From an uncultured Clostridium sp. (GTDB lineage Bacteria; Bacillota; Clostridia; Lachnospirales; Lachnospiraceae): DNA of 64,000 nt. Of this stretch, positions 54,438 to 62,345 are shown piece after piece. Under the pieces are notes generated by a model. The model was not told where the DNA came from, ran no database searches, and worked only from the letters and a program-made list of their open reading frames with translations. A program made the position numbers and the translations under genes. The first letter of the stretch is position 1. The number at the start of each line of letters is the position of its first letter. The stretch is from the NCBI GenBank assembly GCA_946553025.1, contig CAMNRM010000017.1:1-64000 (forward strand), in the 5' to 3' direction.

Positions 54438-54473
54438 ATGTTTTAATGTCTTAATGTAATTACATTAAAACAT
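54438..54473. promoter_or_regulatory. Probable GntR operator
   Basis: Nested perfect palindromes: outer arms ATGTTTTAATGT (54438-54449) and ACATTAAAACAT (54462-54473), inner TTAATGTAATTACATTAA (54451-54468). It is 17 bases upstream of deoC, and the plus-strand promoter for gntR lies beyond it, so it is well placed to control the operon. Confidence 0.75.
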
Positions 54474-54543
54474 ATTATGAGGAAATAATCAATATGAAAA
54501 AGTACACAAATTTATTTGGTTTTTTTGTGCACTTTTTCTATAA

Positions 54544-54572
54544 TTGACATTTAACTATTTTTATTAGATAAT
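54544..54572 (+). promoter_or_regulatory. Promoter of the gntR gene
   Basis: TTGACA (54544-54549), 17-bp spacer, GATAAT (54567-54572). The start codon is 28 bases downstream of the -10. Confidence 0.7.
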
Positions 54573-54599
54573 AATAGCAATAAACGTAAGGAGAATACC

Positions 54600-55361
54600 A
54601 TGAATCCTATATATCAGACCATAGTGCTTGAAAGAAAAATCCCCATCCCCTTATATTACCAGTTAAAACAATTCATGATTGAACATATCAATAACGATTC
54701 GCTGAAAGAAGGGGAGATGGTCCCCCCGGAAGAAGAGCTCTGCAATCTTTTGAATGTTTCCCGCCCGACGATTCGTCAGGCCTTCTCTGAACTGGCTGTG
54801 GAAGGATACCTTGACAGGATTAAGGCAAAGGGAACCTTTATCACAAAACCTAAAATCAGCGGTGACTTTTTCCAAAAGATTGTCAGCTTTAATGAGGAGT
54901 TCCGTAAAAAAGGGATGACCCCCTCGACAAAGGTTCTGGAGCACAGCAAGGTTTCCCCCTATACCGAAGTATTGACAAAACTGAATCTAAATAAGGATGA
55001 TAAGACCATTTATTTAGAACGGCTCAGGCTTGCAGACAATAAGCAGATTGTATATGTGAAGACCTACCTTCCTTATACCAGATTTAAAAATCTGCTGACG
55101 ACGAATTTAGAAGATCTATCTCTTTACCAGGTACTGAACGATCAATATCATGTATCCGCGAAAAAGGTGACCCGCAATATCTCCACCACGCTGCCGGATG
55201 ATAGGACTGCCGAGATTCTGGATGTTGAGAAACAGACCCCCCTGTTATTTGTCACCACATTGGCATATGATGAAAACCTGATTCCTTTTGAGTATTCTTT
55301 TGCCTATTACCGCAGCGACCGGTATTCCCTGCAGATTGATTTATACAAGGACATTCCATAG
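54600..55361 (+). CDS. GntR-family regulator with UTRA domain
   Basis: A 253-aa repressor. The winged helix lies at about 15-85 (PEEELCNLLNVSRPTIRQAF), and the rest is a UTRA ligand-binding domain (LERLRLADNKQIVYVKTYLP; FAYYRSDRYSLQID). HutC/TreR-type members respond to a phosphorylated sugar or amine. Divergent from deoC, with the 54438-54473 palindrome between, so it most likely controls the polyol operon. AAGGAGA precedes the ATG. Confidence 0.92.
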   Translation: MNPIYQTIVLERKIPIPLYYQLKQFMIEHINNDSLKEGEMVPPEEELCNLLNVSRPTIRQAFSELAVEGYLDRIKAKGTFITKPKISGDFFQKIVSFNEEFRKKGMTPSTKVLEHSKVSPYTEVLTKLNLNKDDKTIYLERLRLADNKQIVYVKTYLPYTRFKNLLTTNLEDLSLYQVLNDQYHVSAKKVTRNISTTLPDDRTAEILDVEKQTPLLFVTTLAYDENLIPFEYSFAYYRSDRYSLQIDLYKDIP

Positions 55362-55401
55362 CTTGTAGAGTGCAGTGTGCAGCAGTCTGATTGAAGCGGT
55401 C

Positions 55402-55456
55402 TGACCAAAAAATCCTATGTCAGGACACTCTGCCTGTCATAGGATTTTTTCTGGTC
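55402..55456 (+). terminator. Terminator of the gntR gene
   Basis: Long hairpin TGACCAaaaaatcc... pairing with ...ggattttttcTGGTCA; an 18-bp central stem with one mismatch, loop ACACTCTG, and a T6 run on both sides, so it may work in both directions. It lies 41 bases after the stop codon. Confidence 0.8.
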
Positions 55457-55629
55457 AACGGTGGGGATCTTACTTTTTTTCCAATTCTTCTCTGTTTCAA
55501 TTACTATTATCTATTACTTTCCTAATCCCCATCCACACAGTCCAATCAGTAAGAGATGCTCTGTAAAATCAGAAGCCCTTTTATTTCTGCTCCGTCTAAC
55601 TGCCTCTTTATACTTTTTATGCATCATGC

Positions 55630-55764
55630 CTATTGCCTGACTGCGGGGACAGCCATATAAAACCCTTTTCCAAAATCTTTCCTTCCTTTCCCCTGATTTA
55701 TATCAATTTTCTCAATGACGGCGATTGTCCCATGATATAAGACCTCTTTAATATTCGGATACAT
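55630..55764 (-). pseudogene. DUF3990 remnant (N-terminal part only)
   Basis: A 45-aa frame starting at 55764 after GGAGGTGG. VLYHGTIAVIEKIDINQGKGRKDFGKGFYMA is split in the text here as VLYHGT and KDFGKGFYM, which match the start of DUF3990, an ADP-ribosyltransferase-like family. It stops after about a quarter of the domain, so it is a fragment. It overlaps the tail of a DUF3791-like frame upstream. Confidence 0.7.
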
Positions 55765-55799
55765 ATTGATCCACCTCCTCCACCATTTCCACTTCTGTC
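55748..55799 (-). pseudogene. DUF3791-like 3' remnant
   Basis: In another frame the reverse complement encodes EMVEEVDQYVSEY then stop (55748-55750), the usual end of the DUF3791 partner that precedes DUF3990. Its upstream part is missing: the frame runs straight into spoVAC 3'-end copy 3 at 55800. Confidence 0.55.
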
Positions 55800-55998
55800 C
55801 ATTCTGCCTCGAAATACAAACGATTCTATTATCATAAATTTCCAAACTGCCCATCCTATTTCATTCTCAAAAAATCCCCATCACTCTCCCACCCCAATAA
55901 ATCACTCCAAGCACCCAGCTCGCCAGCACCCCATAAAGTATCACCGGCCCCGCAATCGTAAAAATCTTACACCCAATTCCAAACACCTGTCCCTCCGC
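55800..55998 (-). repeat. spoVAC 3'-end copy 3
   Basis: A 199-bp direct copy of 60238-60436, with only a few differences. In reverse complement it encodes the last 40 or so residues of SpoVAC, from AEGQVFGIG to VMGIF, plus stop and 60 bp of flank. Homology with copy 2 continues to about 56055 (tgtcaagttagg...). Confidence 0.9.
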
Positions 55999-56247
55999 TA
56001 GTGTCAAGTTAGGGCAAAACTTTTTCTTTGGATTTGGCGATTTCAACAACTTTTAAATGATTATTTTGTGTAAAATCACGAAATCATTTTAATTTTTAAT
56101 TTAATTTTCTCGCACCTGTGGCGCGAGTTTTTTAATTTTTCATGCTGTCAAATACCCATCAAATAAAAAAAACACTAGAAATGCCTATAAATATTGAAGT
56201 TTTACAATTTCTATATGAAATCTATCAAATACCCATCAAATAAAACC
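55999..56247. other. Flank between copy 3 and the AlbA_2/ATPase gene
   Basis: First about 56 bp shared with the flank of copy 2 (58155-58210). Then a ctcgcacctgtggcgcgag hairpin with T6 on the plus strand at about 56114-56138, then two direct copies of caaatacccatcaaataaaa (around 56152 and 56225). The hairpin and repeats recur at 49757-49830. No coding frame. Confidence 0.6.
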
Positions 56248-57711
56248 TTAGGCCCAATATGGAACATATCTTCTCATTTTTAATGATACATTCTCATCAG
56301 CTAATTTAATGAACCCTGCTTTCATTGTATCTTTTATAATTCTTGACACAATTGACATATTTTTTTCATCAACACCAAACCTCTCCCTCAACACAGCATT
56401 AGCTACAGAAATCTCATTTACATAACAATAACAAGTCGCTAGATAACAGGTACGTATTTTATCCTCTTTCGTCCATTCATTCAGATGCGCATACCAATAT
56501 AATTTTGTTCTGGCAAAATTATCTCCGGTTTCAACTTTAGGAGCTGGTATCTTTAACGCACTCATCCCCTCTTCCATGCGATCAAATCCACTGCCCCGTT
56601 CCTCGCAAATATGAATAATTCTCAAAAAGGACGCCATAGCCTCATTTCTGGAATGAGGAGCCGTATCAATAATTCGATTCACATCCACCAACAAATATCC
56701 CGGATTAGATGCCTCAATCCTGGTATCAAAAATTTCCATCATTGGTCCGGCTCCACGCATTGTCAGATCCTGATGGATAATCATATTTCCAAGCATCTCT
56801 CGAACCGCTTTTTCTGGAAACATCCTGTGTATCTTACGAAGTCCAATCTGAATCTCTTCCTCCTGCGGAATAAGGGTATCTATATATCTGCAAATTTCAT
56901 CAAAACAAAGCGCATATCCCTGTGTAAAGACCTGTTCACGAATTGCATTTGTCCTGCCTGTTCCTTTATACTGAATCACCCGAACTGCTTTTCTTTTTAA
57001 ATGAGAAAATTTGTTCAAGTCCTTCGCAAACAGCAATGCCCCCATGTTAGTAATCGCATATTGTCCGTTATCTATCTCACGGATAAATTCCTCATCCTTC
57101 ATGTTATGCATCATACTGCTTCGATTACTGGGTAATGGAAGTTTCATTAAGGTATAATAGGCAGCACAATCCAGTAATTGTGTCACTTCTTCCTCTGTTA
57201 CATTCTCTATAGCAGTTCGCATTTCATATGGTGTCGTTTCAAATGACTGCCATAATGCCCGTTCTTTTTCAGGAAAATCTTTTAATTTTTTCTTATAAGA
57301 ACCAATCCTTATATATTCCTCTCCCGCAAATGCCGTAGGTTTAACCGAAGCCATGGGAATCTCCAGAATAACTACCTTTTTATCCTTCACATCTGCTTCA
57401 ATAAATTGGATATTTAATCTGGGATTACTTAATCCTACAAGCCAATTTTTCAATTCTTGATTGCCTTTTTTAGACGTTCCAGGACAAAAATCTGTTCCTG
57501 AAATCTCATGTGTTGCATCATCAATTCCCCATAAGAGATATCCTTTTTCTCTTCGTTCCAGAGCGGCAGAATTACTTATGGCAGAAATATATTCTCCTAT
57601 CATCTGAGGATCTGTATTATTACTTTTATATTCCAACCATTCTGTTTCTACTGGCATCCTTCTCAACCGTTCTATCAGGCTAATATAATAATCTTGCTGT
57701 CCTGTAATCAT
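56248..57711 (-). CDS. AlbA_2 / HATPase domain protein (Schlafen-like, COG2865)
   Basis: A 487-aa protein with an N-terminal AlbA_2 domain (about 10-135; ETEWLEYKSNNTDP, YLLWGIDDATHEISGTDF) and a GHKL-type ATP-binding domain (about 290-400; VREMLGNMIIHQDLTMRG, CEERGSGFDRM). The C-terminus has a helical DNA-binding-like region. Such proteins are widespread accessory genes, often described as transcriptional regulators or defence-linked; function is unproven. It lies alone between two spoVAC 3'-end copies. The ATG has a poorly spaced GGAG. Confidence 0.82.
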   Translation of the reverse strand: MITGQQDYYISLIERLRRMPVETEWLEYKSNNTDPQMIGEYISAISNSAALERREKGYLLWGIDDATHEISGTDFCPGTSKKGNQELKNWLVGLSNPRLNIQFIEADVKDKKVVILEIPMASVKPTAFAGEEYIRIGSYKKKLKDFPEKERALWQSFETTPYEMRTAIENVTEEEVTQLLDCAAYYTLMKLPLPSNRSSMMHNMKDEEFIREIDNGQYAITNMGALLFAKDLNKFSHLKRKAVRVIQYKGTGRTNAIREQVFTQGYALCFDEICRYIDTLIPQEEEIQIGLRKIHRMFPEKAVREMLGNMIIHQDLTMRGAGPMMEIFDTRIEASNPGYLLVDVNRIIDTAPHSRNEAMASFLRIIHICEERGSGFDRMEEGMSALKIPAPKVETGDNFARTKLYWYAHLNEWTKEDKIRTCYLATCYCYVNEISVANAVLRERFGVDEKNMSIVSRIIKDTMKAGFIKLADENVSLKMRRYVPYWA

Positions 57712-57846
57712 TTTATACTATCAACTCCATTCATATTTTTCGGTAACTTTCCCCGCCAGACACATAAAAAATATTATATCATATAAATTTATTTCACATA
57801 TAACGCTTGTATTTTCATATGTTCCTATCGATCCTTTTTCTTTTTT

Positions 57847-58154
57847 TATTTATTCCTCCAGATATATTTTTCAAATAATTATACTACCCTTCTCTATTAT
57901 AATCGAAAACGATTAAAAGTACAACAAAAAGCAGAATAATAAAAGTTCTTCCTATCATTCTGCCTCGAAATACAAACGATTCTATTATCATAAATTTCCA
58001 AACTGCCCATCCTATTTCATTCTCAAAAAATCCCCATCACTCTCCCACCCCAATAAATCACTCCAAGCACCCAGCTCGCCAGCACCCCATAAAGTATCAC
58101 TGGCCCCGCAATCGTAAATATCTTACACCCAATCCCGAACACCTGTCCCTCCGC
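57847..58154 (-). repeat. spoVAC 3'-end copy 2 with extended flank
   Basis: The 199-bp unit at 57956-58154 plus 109 bp on its left, matching 60128-60436 over about 308 bp with only a few mismatches. The left part includes the reverse complement of the ribosome binding site that serves the antitoxin at 60126, but the antitoxin itself is absent here. This is direct evidence of duplication of the spoVAC-to-antitoxin junction. Confidence 0.92.
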
Positions 58155-58406
58155 TCGTGTCAAGTTAGGACAAAACTTTTTCTTTGAATTTGGCGTTTTC
58201 AACAATTTTCAAGAGATTTTGCTGTGAAAATTTTCCAATATAACAAATATTATCCATTTCCATAATCACTATACAATGCATAGAAGCGAACTGTCACTTC
58301 TCTATCACGTAATAACTTTACTTTTGCATGTCTTAACGAAGCATACTAAGGGTATACTCTTCCCATATAAGATATCAAAGTTTTCATACAAGTGCATCCC
58401 TTACTA
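58155..58406. other. Flank between copy 2 and the truncated ATPase frame
   Basis: Starts with the tgtcaagttagg segment shared with copy 3, then AT-rich unique sequence. No gene seen. Confidence 0.5.
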
Positions 58407-59054
58407 TCATTTTTTCAATCGGTATATTCTATTTCGGTTGGAGCCCAACACTTCAATATCATTCATCTCACAATGGATAACCCTGGTTCTTGCCAAGCTT
58501 AAACCAAGCAATTCTGCAACATCCTTCGTCTTCGCCATTTCATGTTTTTGCAAATGTAACCTGATTTTTTCCATATTTTTGTCAGTTTTATTTGCTTTCT
58601 TTTTGTCGCTTGTTTTTATCGCTTGTTTTTTATCGCTTGTTTTTATCGCTTGTTTTTTTACAAATTTCAATATTAACGAGGTTCTGTCCGGTTCAAAACT
58701 TTCTTCTATTACAGGTTCTTCCCAGCCCTCGTCCTCCCATACATTAAAAATATTGGGCACCCCGCTTCCTGCATGCTCGCCAATATCTATCAAATTAAAC
58801 ATTTTCATCAGACTCTTATTCCTTGGATCAGATCTTCCACCTTTTCGCATCTGTTCCTTTCCCAATCTGATGTATCCAGGATTTTCCAATATCAGCCTAT
58901 CTTCCTGTTTAATTATGGTAACACCAAATTTTCCATAAAAATCTGTATTGATAATGCAATTTGCCAAGGCTTCCCGCAACGCCCTGTGAACCGGTGTATC
59001 ATCAATACGAAAACCACCCTCCATCTTAAATGGCACTTTAATATCTTTAATCAT
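58407..59054 (-). pseudogene. Truncated HATPase/AlbA_2-family protein (C-terminal part)
   Basis: A 215-aa frame beginning within the GHKL ATPase domain (VHRALREALANCIINTDFYG, GEHAGSGVPNIF) and ending in a winged-helix-like KTKDVAELLGLSLARTRVI. The N-terminal AlbA_2 part is missing; the frame is open upstream for about 25 codons with no start, then a stop. A DKKQAIKTS repeat lies at about 140. It is a different subfamily from the full-length protein at 56248. Confidence 0.75.
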
Positions 59055-59385
59055 TTTAACTATTTGTCGGATTCTTTTAAAATTTTTATACCATCACTCT
59101 TCTGTCCTATATATACATTTTAAAACTTTTGCTTATGCAAATGAACTTATTCTACTACAAACAACGAAACATTTAAGACAGTCTTAATTCCAACTTATTA
59201 CATAAAATACAAAACAGGCCCTACACTTCCAATCATCAAAAAAGCGGGCTAATGAATTTTCACACCCATCATCCTGCTCATAAAGCCAATTAACAATTTA
59301 AGATATCTTTTCAATTTTAACCACATTCAGTAAGAAATCCCACACTTCTAAAGTAACAGGATCAGGTCACTACATCACATTTCCT
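59055..59385. other. Gene-free stretch between truncated ATPase and zeta-type gene
   Basis: About 330 bp, AT-rich. Apart from the upstream open extension of the truncated ATPase frame, no gene, strong hairpin or repeat was seen. Confidence 0.5.
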
Positions 59386-59946
59386 TCAACTTTTCATCCA
59401 TATTTGATACCATTCAGGAAGGTTTTTAGATAACCTTATTATCTCTCCATCTTTATATATTGCAAATCTTCTAAATTCTATTGTATTATCATATAATGCT
59501 ACAAGATCACACATTTTAATCACTTTTTTCAAATTTCTTAAACTTTCTACATATCTTCTTTCTACATCTTCGTCAGATATTCCATGTCCCCCCATTTTTA
59601 CTCTCCCAGCAATTCGTTCTTTTGCAATTTCTGGAGAATTTACTCCAACATAATGCATTTCTATTGCATATCCAACATTTCTTGCTCGTTCAATTGTCTT
59701 TAATACCAAATGACCACACAATGTTGTTTCTTGATTAAAGGTAACACCTTTAAGAATATAGGTATTTAAACATTTTACTGCTATTTTTCCTGCTTTTATC
59801 ACATCCGAAGTGTTTCGCCAATCTCCAAATCCGCGAAGTATTTCATCTGTATTAATTCTTAACATATCATCTTTATATCGAGTAGTCCTGTACAAAGTAG
59901 ACTTCCCTGCGCCATTTACTCCAGCGTATAAAATATATCGTTTCAT
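59386..59946 (-). CDS. Zeta-toxin family protein
   Basis: A 186-aa P-loop kinase of the zeta toxin family. Walker A is AGVNGAGKSTLYRT; the catalytic/substrate Asp and Glu are in RINTDEILRGFG; ETTLCGHLVL and a C-terminal RHRGISDEDVERRY-like region (here HGISDEDVERRY) are typical. Zeta toxins phosphorylate UDP-N-acetylglucosamine or related sugars. Its ATG follows directly after the TAA of a 59-aa frame, so the two are coupled. Confidence 0.87.
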   Translation of the reverse strand: MKRYILYAGVNGAGKSTLYRTTRYKDDMLRINTDEILRGFGDWRNTSDVIKAGKIAVKCLNTYILKGVTFNQETTLCGHLVLKTIERARNVGYAIEMHYVGVNSPEIAKERIAGRVKMGGHGISDEDVERRYVESLRNLKKVIKMCDLVALYDNTIEFRRFAIYKDGEIIRLSKNLPEWYQIWMKS

Positions 59947-60126
59947 TTAAAACTCCTTATTCGCAATTACTTTTTTTTGCTTTTTCTGTAATATAAAATC
60001 ACTAATCATAGCAAAAAAATCACTCTCTTCTTCTGTTTCTGCACTTAATACCAATTCCATCGTTTCTTCTATATCCATATTTTTACATGTATCATACAAT
60101 TTTTTTACTATTTCAATATAAGACAT
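59947..60126 (-). CDS. Probable 59-aa antitoxin for the zeta-type toxin
   Basis: An ATG at 60126 with TAGGAGG 8-10 bases upstream opens a 59-aa acidic protein (MSYIEIVKKLYDTCKNMDIE start, ANKEF end). The stop codon TAA is followed at once by the toxin's ATG. Small acidic partner immediately before a zeta kinase is the usual order of antitoxin and toxin. It shows no similarity to epsilon by eye. The ribosome binding site is duplicated at 57847-57859 without the gene. Confidence 0.75.
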   Translation of the reverse strand: MSYIEIVKKLYDTCKNMDIEETMELVLSAETEEESDFFAMISDFILQKKQKKVIANKEF

Positions 60127-60237
60127 CTATTTATTCCTCCTAGATATATTTTTCAAACAACTATACTATCCTTCTCTATTATAATCGAAAACGATTAAAA
60201 GTACAACAAAAAGCAGAATAATAAAAGTTCTTCCTAT

Positions 60238-60436
60238 CATTCTGCCTCGAAATACAAACGATTCTATTATCATAAATTTCCAAACTGCCCATCCTATTTC
60301 ATTCTCAAAAAATCCCCATCACTCTCCCACCCCAATAAATCACTCCAAGCACCCAGCTCGCCAGCACCCCATAAAGTATCACCGGCCCCGCAATCGTAAA
60401 GATCTTACACCCAATCCCAAATACCTGTCCCTCCGC
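60238..60436 (-). repeat. spoVAC 3'-end copy 1 (in the intact gene)
   Basis: The reference 199-bp unit, comprising the last 44 codons of spoVAC, its stop (60305-60307) and 67 bp of 3' flank. Copies lie at 57956, 55800, 50285 (partial) and 49610 (partial), all in the same orientation. Confidence 0.9.
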
Positions 60437-60760
60437 CTTATACTCAATCGCCGGCGAAACCACCGAATTGGCAAATCCGGTAATCGGCACCAATGCCCCT
60501 GCGCCGCCCCATTTTACAATCTTGGGATACCAGTTAAACCCCGTTGCCAGTATGCTTGCCCCAATTAAAATTATTAATGTCCATGCCGAAGCCGCTTCTT
60601 TTTCCAGTCCTAAACTCCCGGTCAGTCCATTGGTTATCAACTGCGCTGCCGTACAAATCACCCCTCCGGTTATAAACGCCTTCCCCATATCTGCCCAGAC
60701 ATTATTCACTGGTGTTATTTCTTTAACATACGCATTATACGCATCTTTATTAATTTCCAT
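60305..60760 (-). CDS. spoVAC: Stage V sporulation protein AC
   Basis: A 151-aa membrane protein of the SpoVA complex, which imports dipicolinic acid into the forespore and releases it on germination. Length matches the family; YVKEITPVNNVWADMGKAFITGG near the start and LYGVLASWVLGVIYWG at the end are typical, with about four to five membrane helices. A GAGGAG site precedes the ATG. spoVAD does not follow; instead the accessory array begins at once. Confidence 0.95.
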   Translation of the reverse strand: MEINKDAYNAYVKEITPVNNVWADMGKAFITGGVICTAAQLITNGLTGSLGLEKEAASAWTLIILIGASILATGFNWYPKIVKWGGAGALVPITGFANSVVSPAIEYKAEGQVFGIGCKIFTIAGPVILYGVLASWVLGVIYWGGRVMGIF

Positions 60761-60803
60761 CGGTAATTCTCCTCTCTGCCTGTTTCTGTCCCATTCCTTT
60801 CTT

Positions 60804-60858
60804 CCTCATTCAGCCTTTTTCTCATTCAGCCTTCTTCCTCATTCAGCCTTTTTCTCTA
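60804..60858. repeat. Tandem repeat between spoVAB and spoVAC
   Basis: About three copies of a CTCATTCAGCCTT unit (spacing 17-19 bp) in the 150-bp gap. No function is apparent. Confidence 0.65.
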
Positions 60859-60910
60859 TTTCATCTATCCTCTTCATCCTTCCTCCATCCACCCCCGCAT
60901 TTTCCATCCC

Positions 60911-61354
60911 TCATCCTCCCCCAATTCCGTACCGGAAAAACGCCAGCGAGCCGCATAGTTTTCCCACAGCCACGGCAAGGATGATATACTGCAGTCCAAC
61001 CGCCAGATGAATTCTTCGAGTCACCACCGGGAGGGCGTTTAAGGTTTCGGCTAATGACATTACCAGACATCCGACAAATATCCCCGCCGCCAGGCCAAAC
61101 ACCCCAAAAAGCATATTTCCTATCATCACTCCTACCGGAAGTGCAAATTCATATAAATCCACGATATTCCCAAGAATTCCTCCGGCAATAATGCAGGTTT
61201 CAAAAAGCATAATCTTCCCCTTCGTTCCGGTTTTTCCAATCAGGCGGGGAAATACACCGATAATCGCCAGAAAAGCAAAGATTCCCGCGGCAATTATTCC
61301 CCCGGCAGCCAGTCCGAAAAAGCCCAGAAACCAAAGTTTTCCGTTAAGTAACAT
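60911..61354 (-). CDS. spoVAB: Stage V sporulation protein AB
   Basis: A 147-aa integral membrane protein with about four helices, GIVGVFPRLIGKT-like GVFPRLIGKTGT and ETCIIAGGILGN segments matching SpoVAB. Its ATG is inside the last codons of spoVAA (11-base overlap) with AAGGAGG in front, so the two are coupled. Part of the SpoVA dipicolinate channel. Confidence 0.9.
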   Translation of the reverse strand: MLLNGKLWFLGFFGLAAGGIIAAGIFAFLAIIGVFPRLIGKTGTKGKIMLFETCIIAGGILGNIVDLYEFALPVGVMIGNMLFGVFGLAAGIFVGCLVMSLAETLNALPVVTRRIHLAVGLQYIILAVAVGKLCGSLAFFRYGIGGG

Positions 61355-62051
61355 CGACCTCCTTCTCCTTTCTGCCGTTATTCTGAATCAAAGTCTTGCA
61401 AATATCGTCCTCGTAAGTCCGCATCTCAACCTCCAGCGGCGTGGGATCTTCGGTCAGCTTCCACTTCATAAAGTGATTAAAAAAGACCAGTATCCCCAGA
61501 GAAAGCCCGATGGAATACGACGCCTCCAATATGGTAAACCCATCTGACTCCTTCCCCATCACCAGCCAGTAAAGTTCATGAAAAAGTGCAGGCACGTCCA
61601 CATCATTGTTAAAGGTCATAATGGCAAACGCCGCCCCGCAAAAGCTGATAATACAGACAAATATGGTCTTTATCCACTGCCAGACCTTGCGGGAGGGCTG
61701 CGGCGGCCGATAATCAATAATATAATCCGTTTCCCCCAGATTATCTACCTGTGCTTTGGGATCGATCTGATTAATTTTCTCAATAATCTCCAGCACATCC
61801 CCGATATACCGCTTTTCCCGCTTTTCATGGATAACTTTTAAGGTCAGACTATTGCACTTGGCTAAAAGCACCGCATCCTGACAGGAAACCTTGGCAATAT
61901 CTTTTAATTTTACTTTTTCCGTCTGCACCTCACTGATTTGATTCAGCTTCAGATACACCTGCTTATTGCTTTTGCTGCTCCCGCTTGCGTTTTGCGTACT
62001 GACATCCCCGCTGTCCCCGCCGCCATCCTGCCTTTCCTTCTCTTCATTCAT
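61344..62051 (-). CDS. spoVAA: Stage V sporulation protein AA
   Basis: A 235-aa protein with an extended N-terminal soluble region (about 1-125) and two membrane helices (about 128-150 and 172-192), matching SpoVAA. The start at 62051 (MNEEKERQ) follows GGAGG by 11 bases; a TTG at 62069 is the other option. The SpoVA complex functions in dipicolinate transport in the forespore. Confidence 0.88.
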   Translation of the reverse strand: MNEEKERQDGGGDSGDVSTQNASGSSKSNKQVYLKLNQISEVQTEKVKLKDIAKVSCQDAVLLAKCNSLTLKVIHEKREKRYIGDVLEIIEKINQIDPKAQVDNLGETDYIIDYRPPQPSRKVWQWIKTIFVCIISFCGAAFAIMTFNNDVDVPALFHELYWLVMGKESDGFTILEASYSIGLSLGILVFFNHFMKWKLTEDPTPLEVEMRTYEDDICKTLIQNNGRKEKEVDVT

Positions 62052-62056
62052 TTTCT

Positions 62057-62215
62057 TCAGCACCTCCAATGCATTTGTCCAAATAGGTTTACCAGCGTAC
62101 CGCCATCCATAGCACTCTTAGGAATCCCAAAGAGCATCACCCAAATGACAATGCCGGCAACCAGCATACACAGTAAAAATAAAACCACACCAAAAAGAAA
62201 TTTCAGGGAATCCAT
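62057..62215 (-). CDS. 52-aa single-pass membrane protein between sigF and spoVAA
   Basis: Starts at 62215 with AGAAGG upstream, one membrane helix (FLFGVVLFLLCMLVAGIVIW), and ends five bases before the spoVAA start. Not recognised; the position between sigF and spoVAA and a good ribosome binding site suggest a real operon gene made in the forespore. Confidence 0.55.
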   Translation of the reverse strand: MDSLKFLFGVVLFLLCMLVAGIVIWVMLFGIPKSAMDGGTLVNLFGQMHWRC

Positions 62216-62345
62216 CGCACACACCTTCTTAGAAAAATTTGCTCTGGCCTGCCTTAACCTCAGCCTTCTGCACACCCAGGCCCGGGCTTAAACCTCTGCC
62301 AAGCCTTGTTGATTTCCTTTCCAGTATCTCCGATTCCCTGAAATT

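Noticed and set aside
55867-56049. A 60-aa frame that joins unknown codons to the SpoVAC C-terminus (also at 58023-58205)
   Set aside because: The start would be TTG without a ribosome binding site, and the coding similarity is explained by duplication of the spoVAC 3' end; treated as repeat, not gene.
49610-60436. CRISPR array
   Set aside because: The repeats are long (up to 308 bp), few and separated by genes; they do not have repeat-spacer form.
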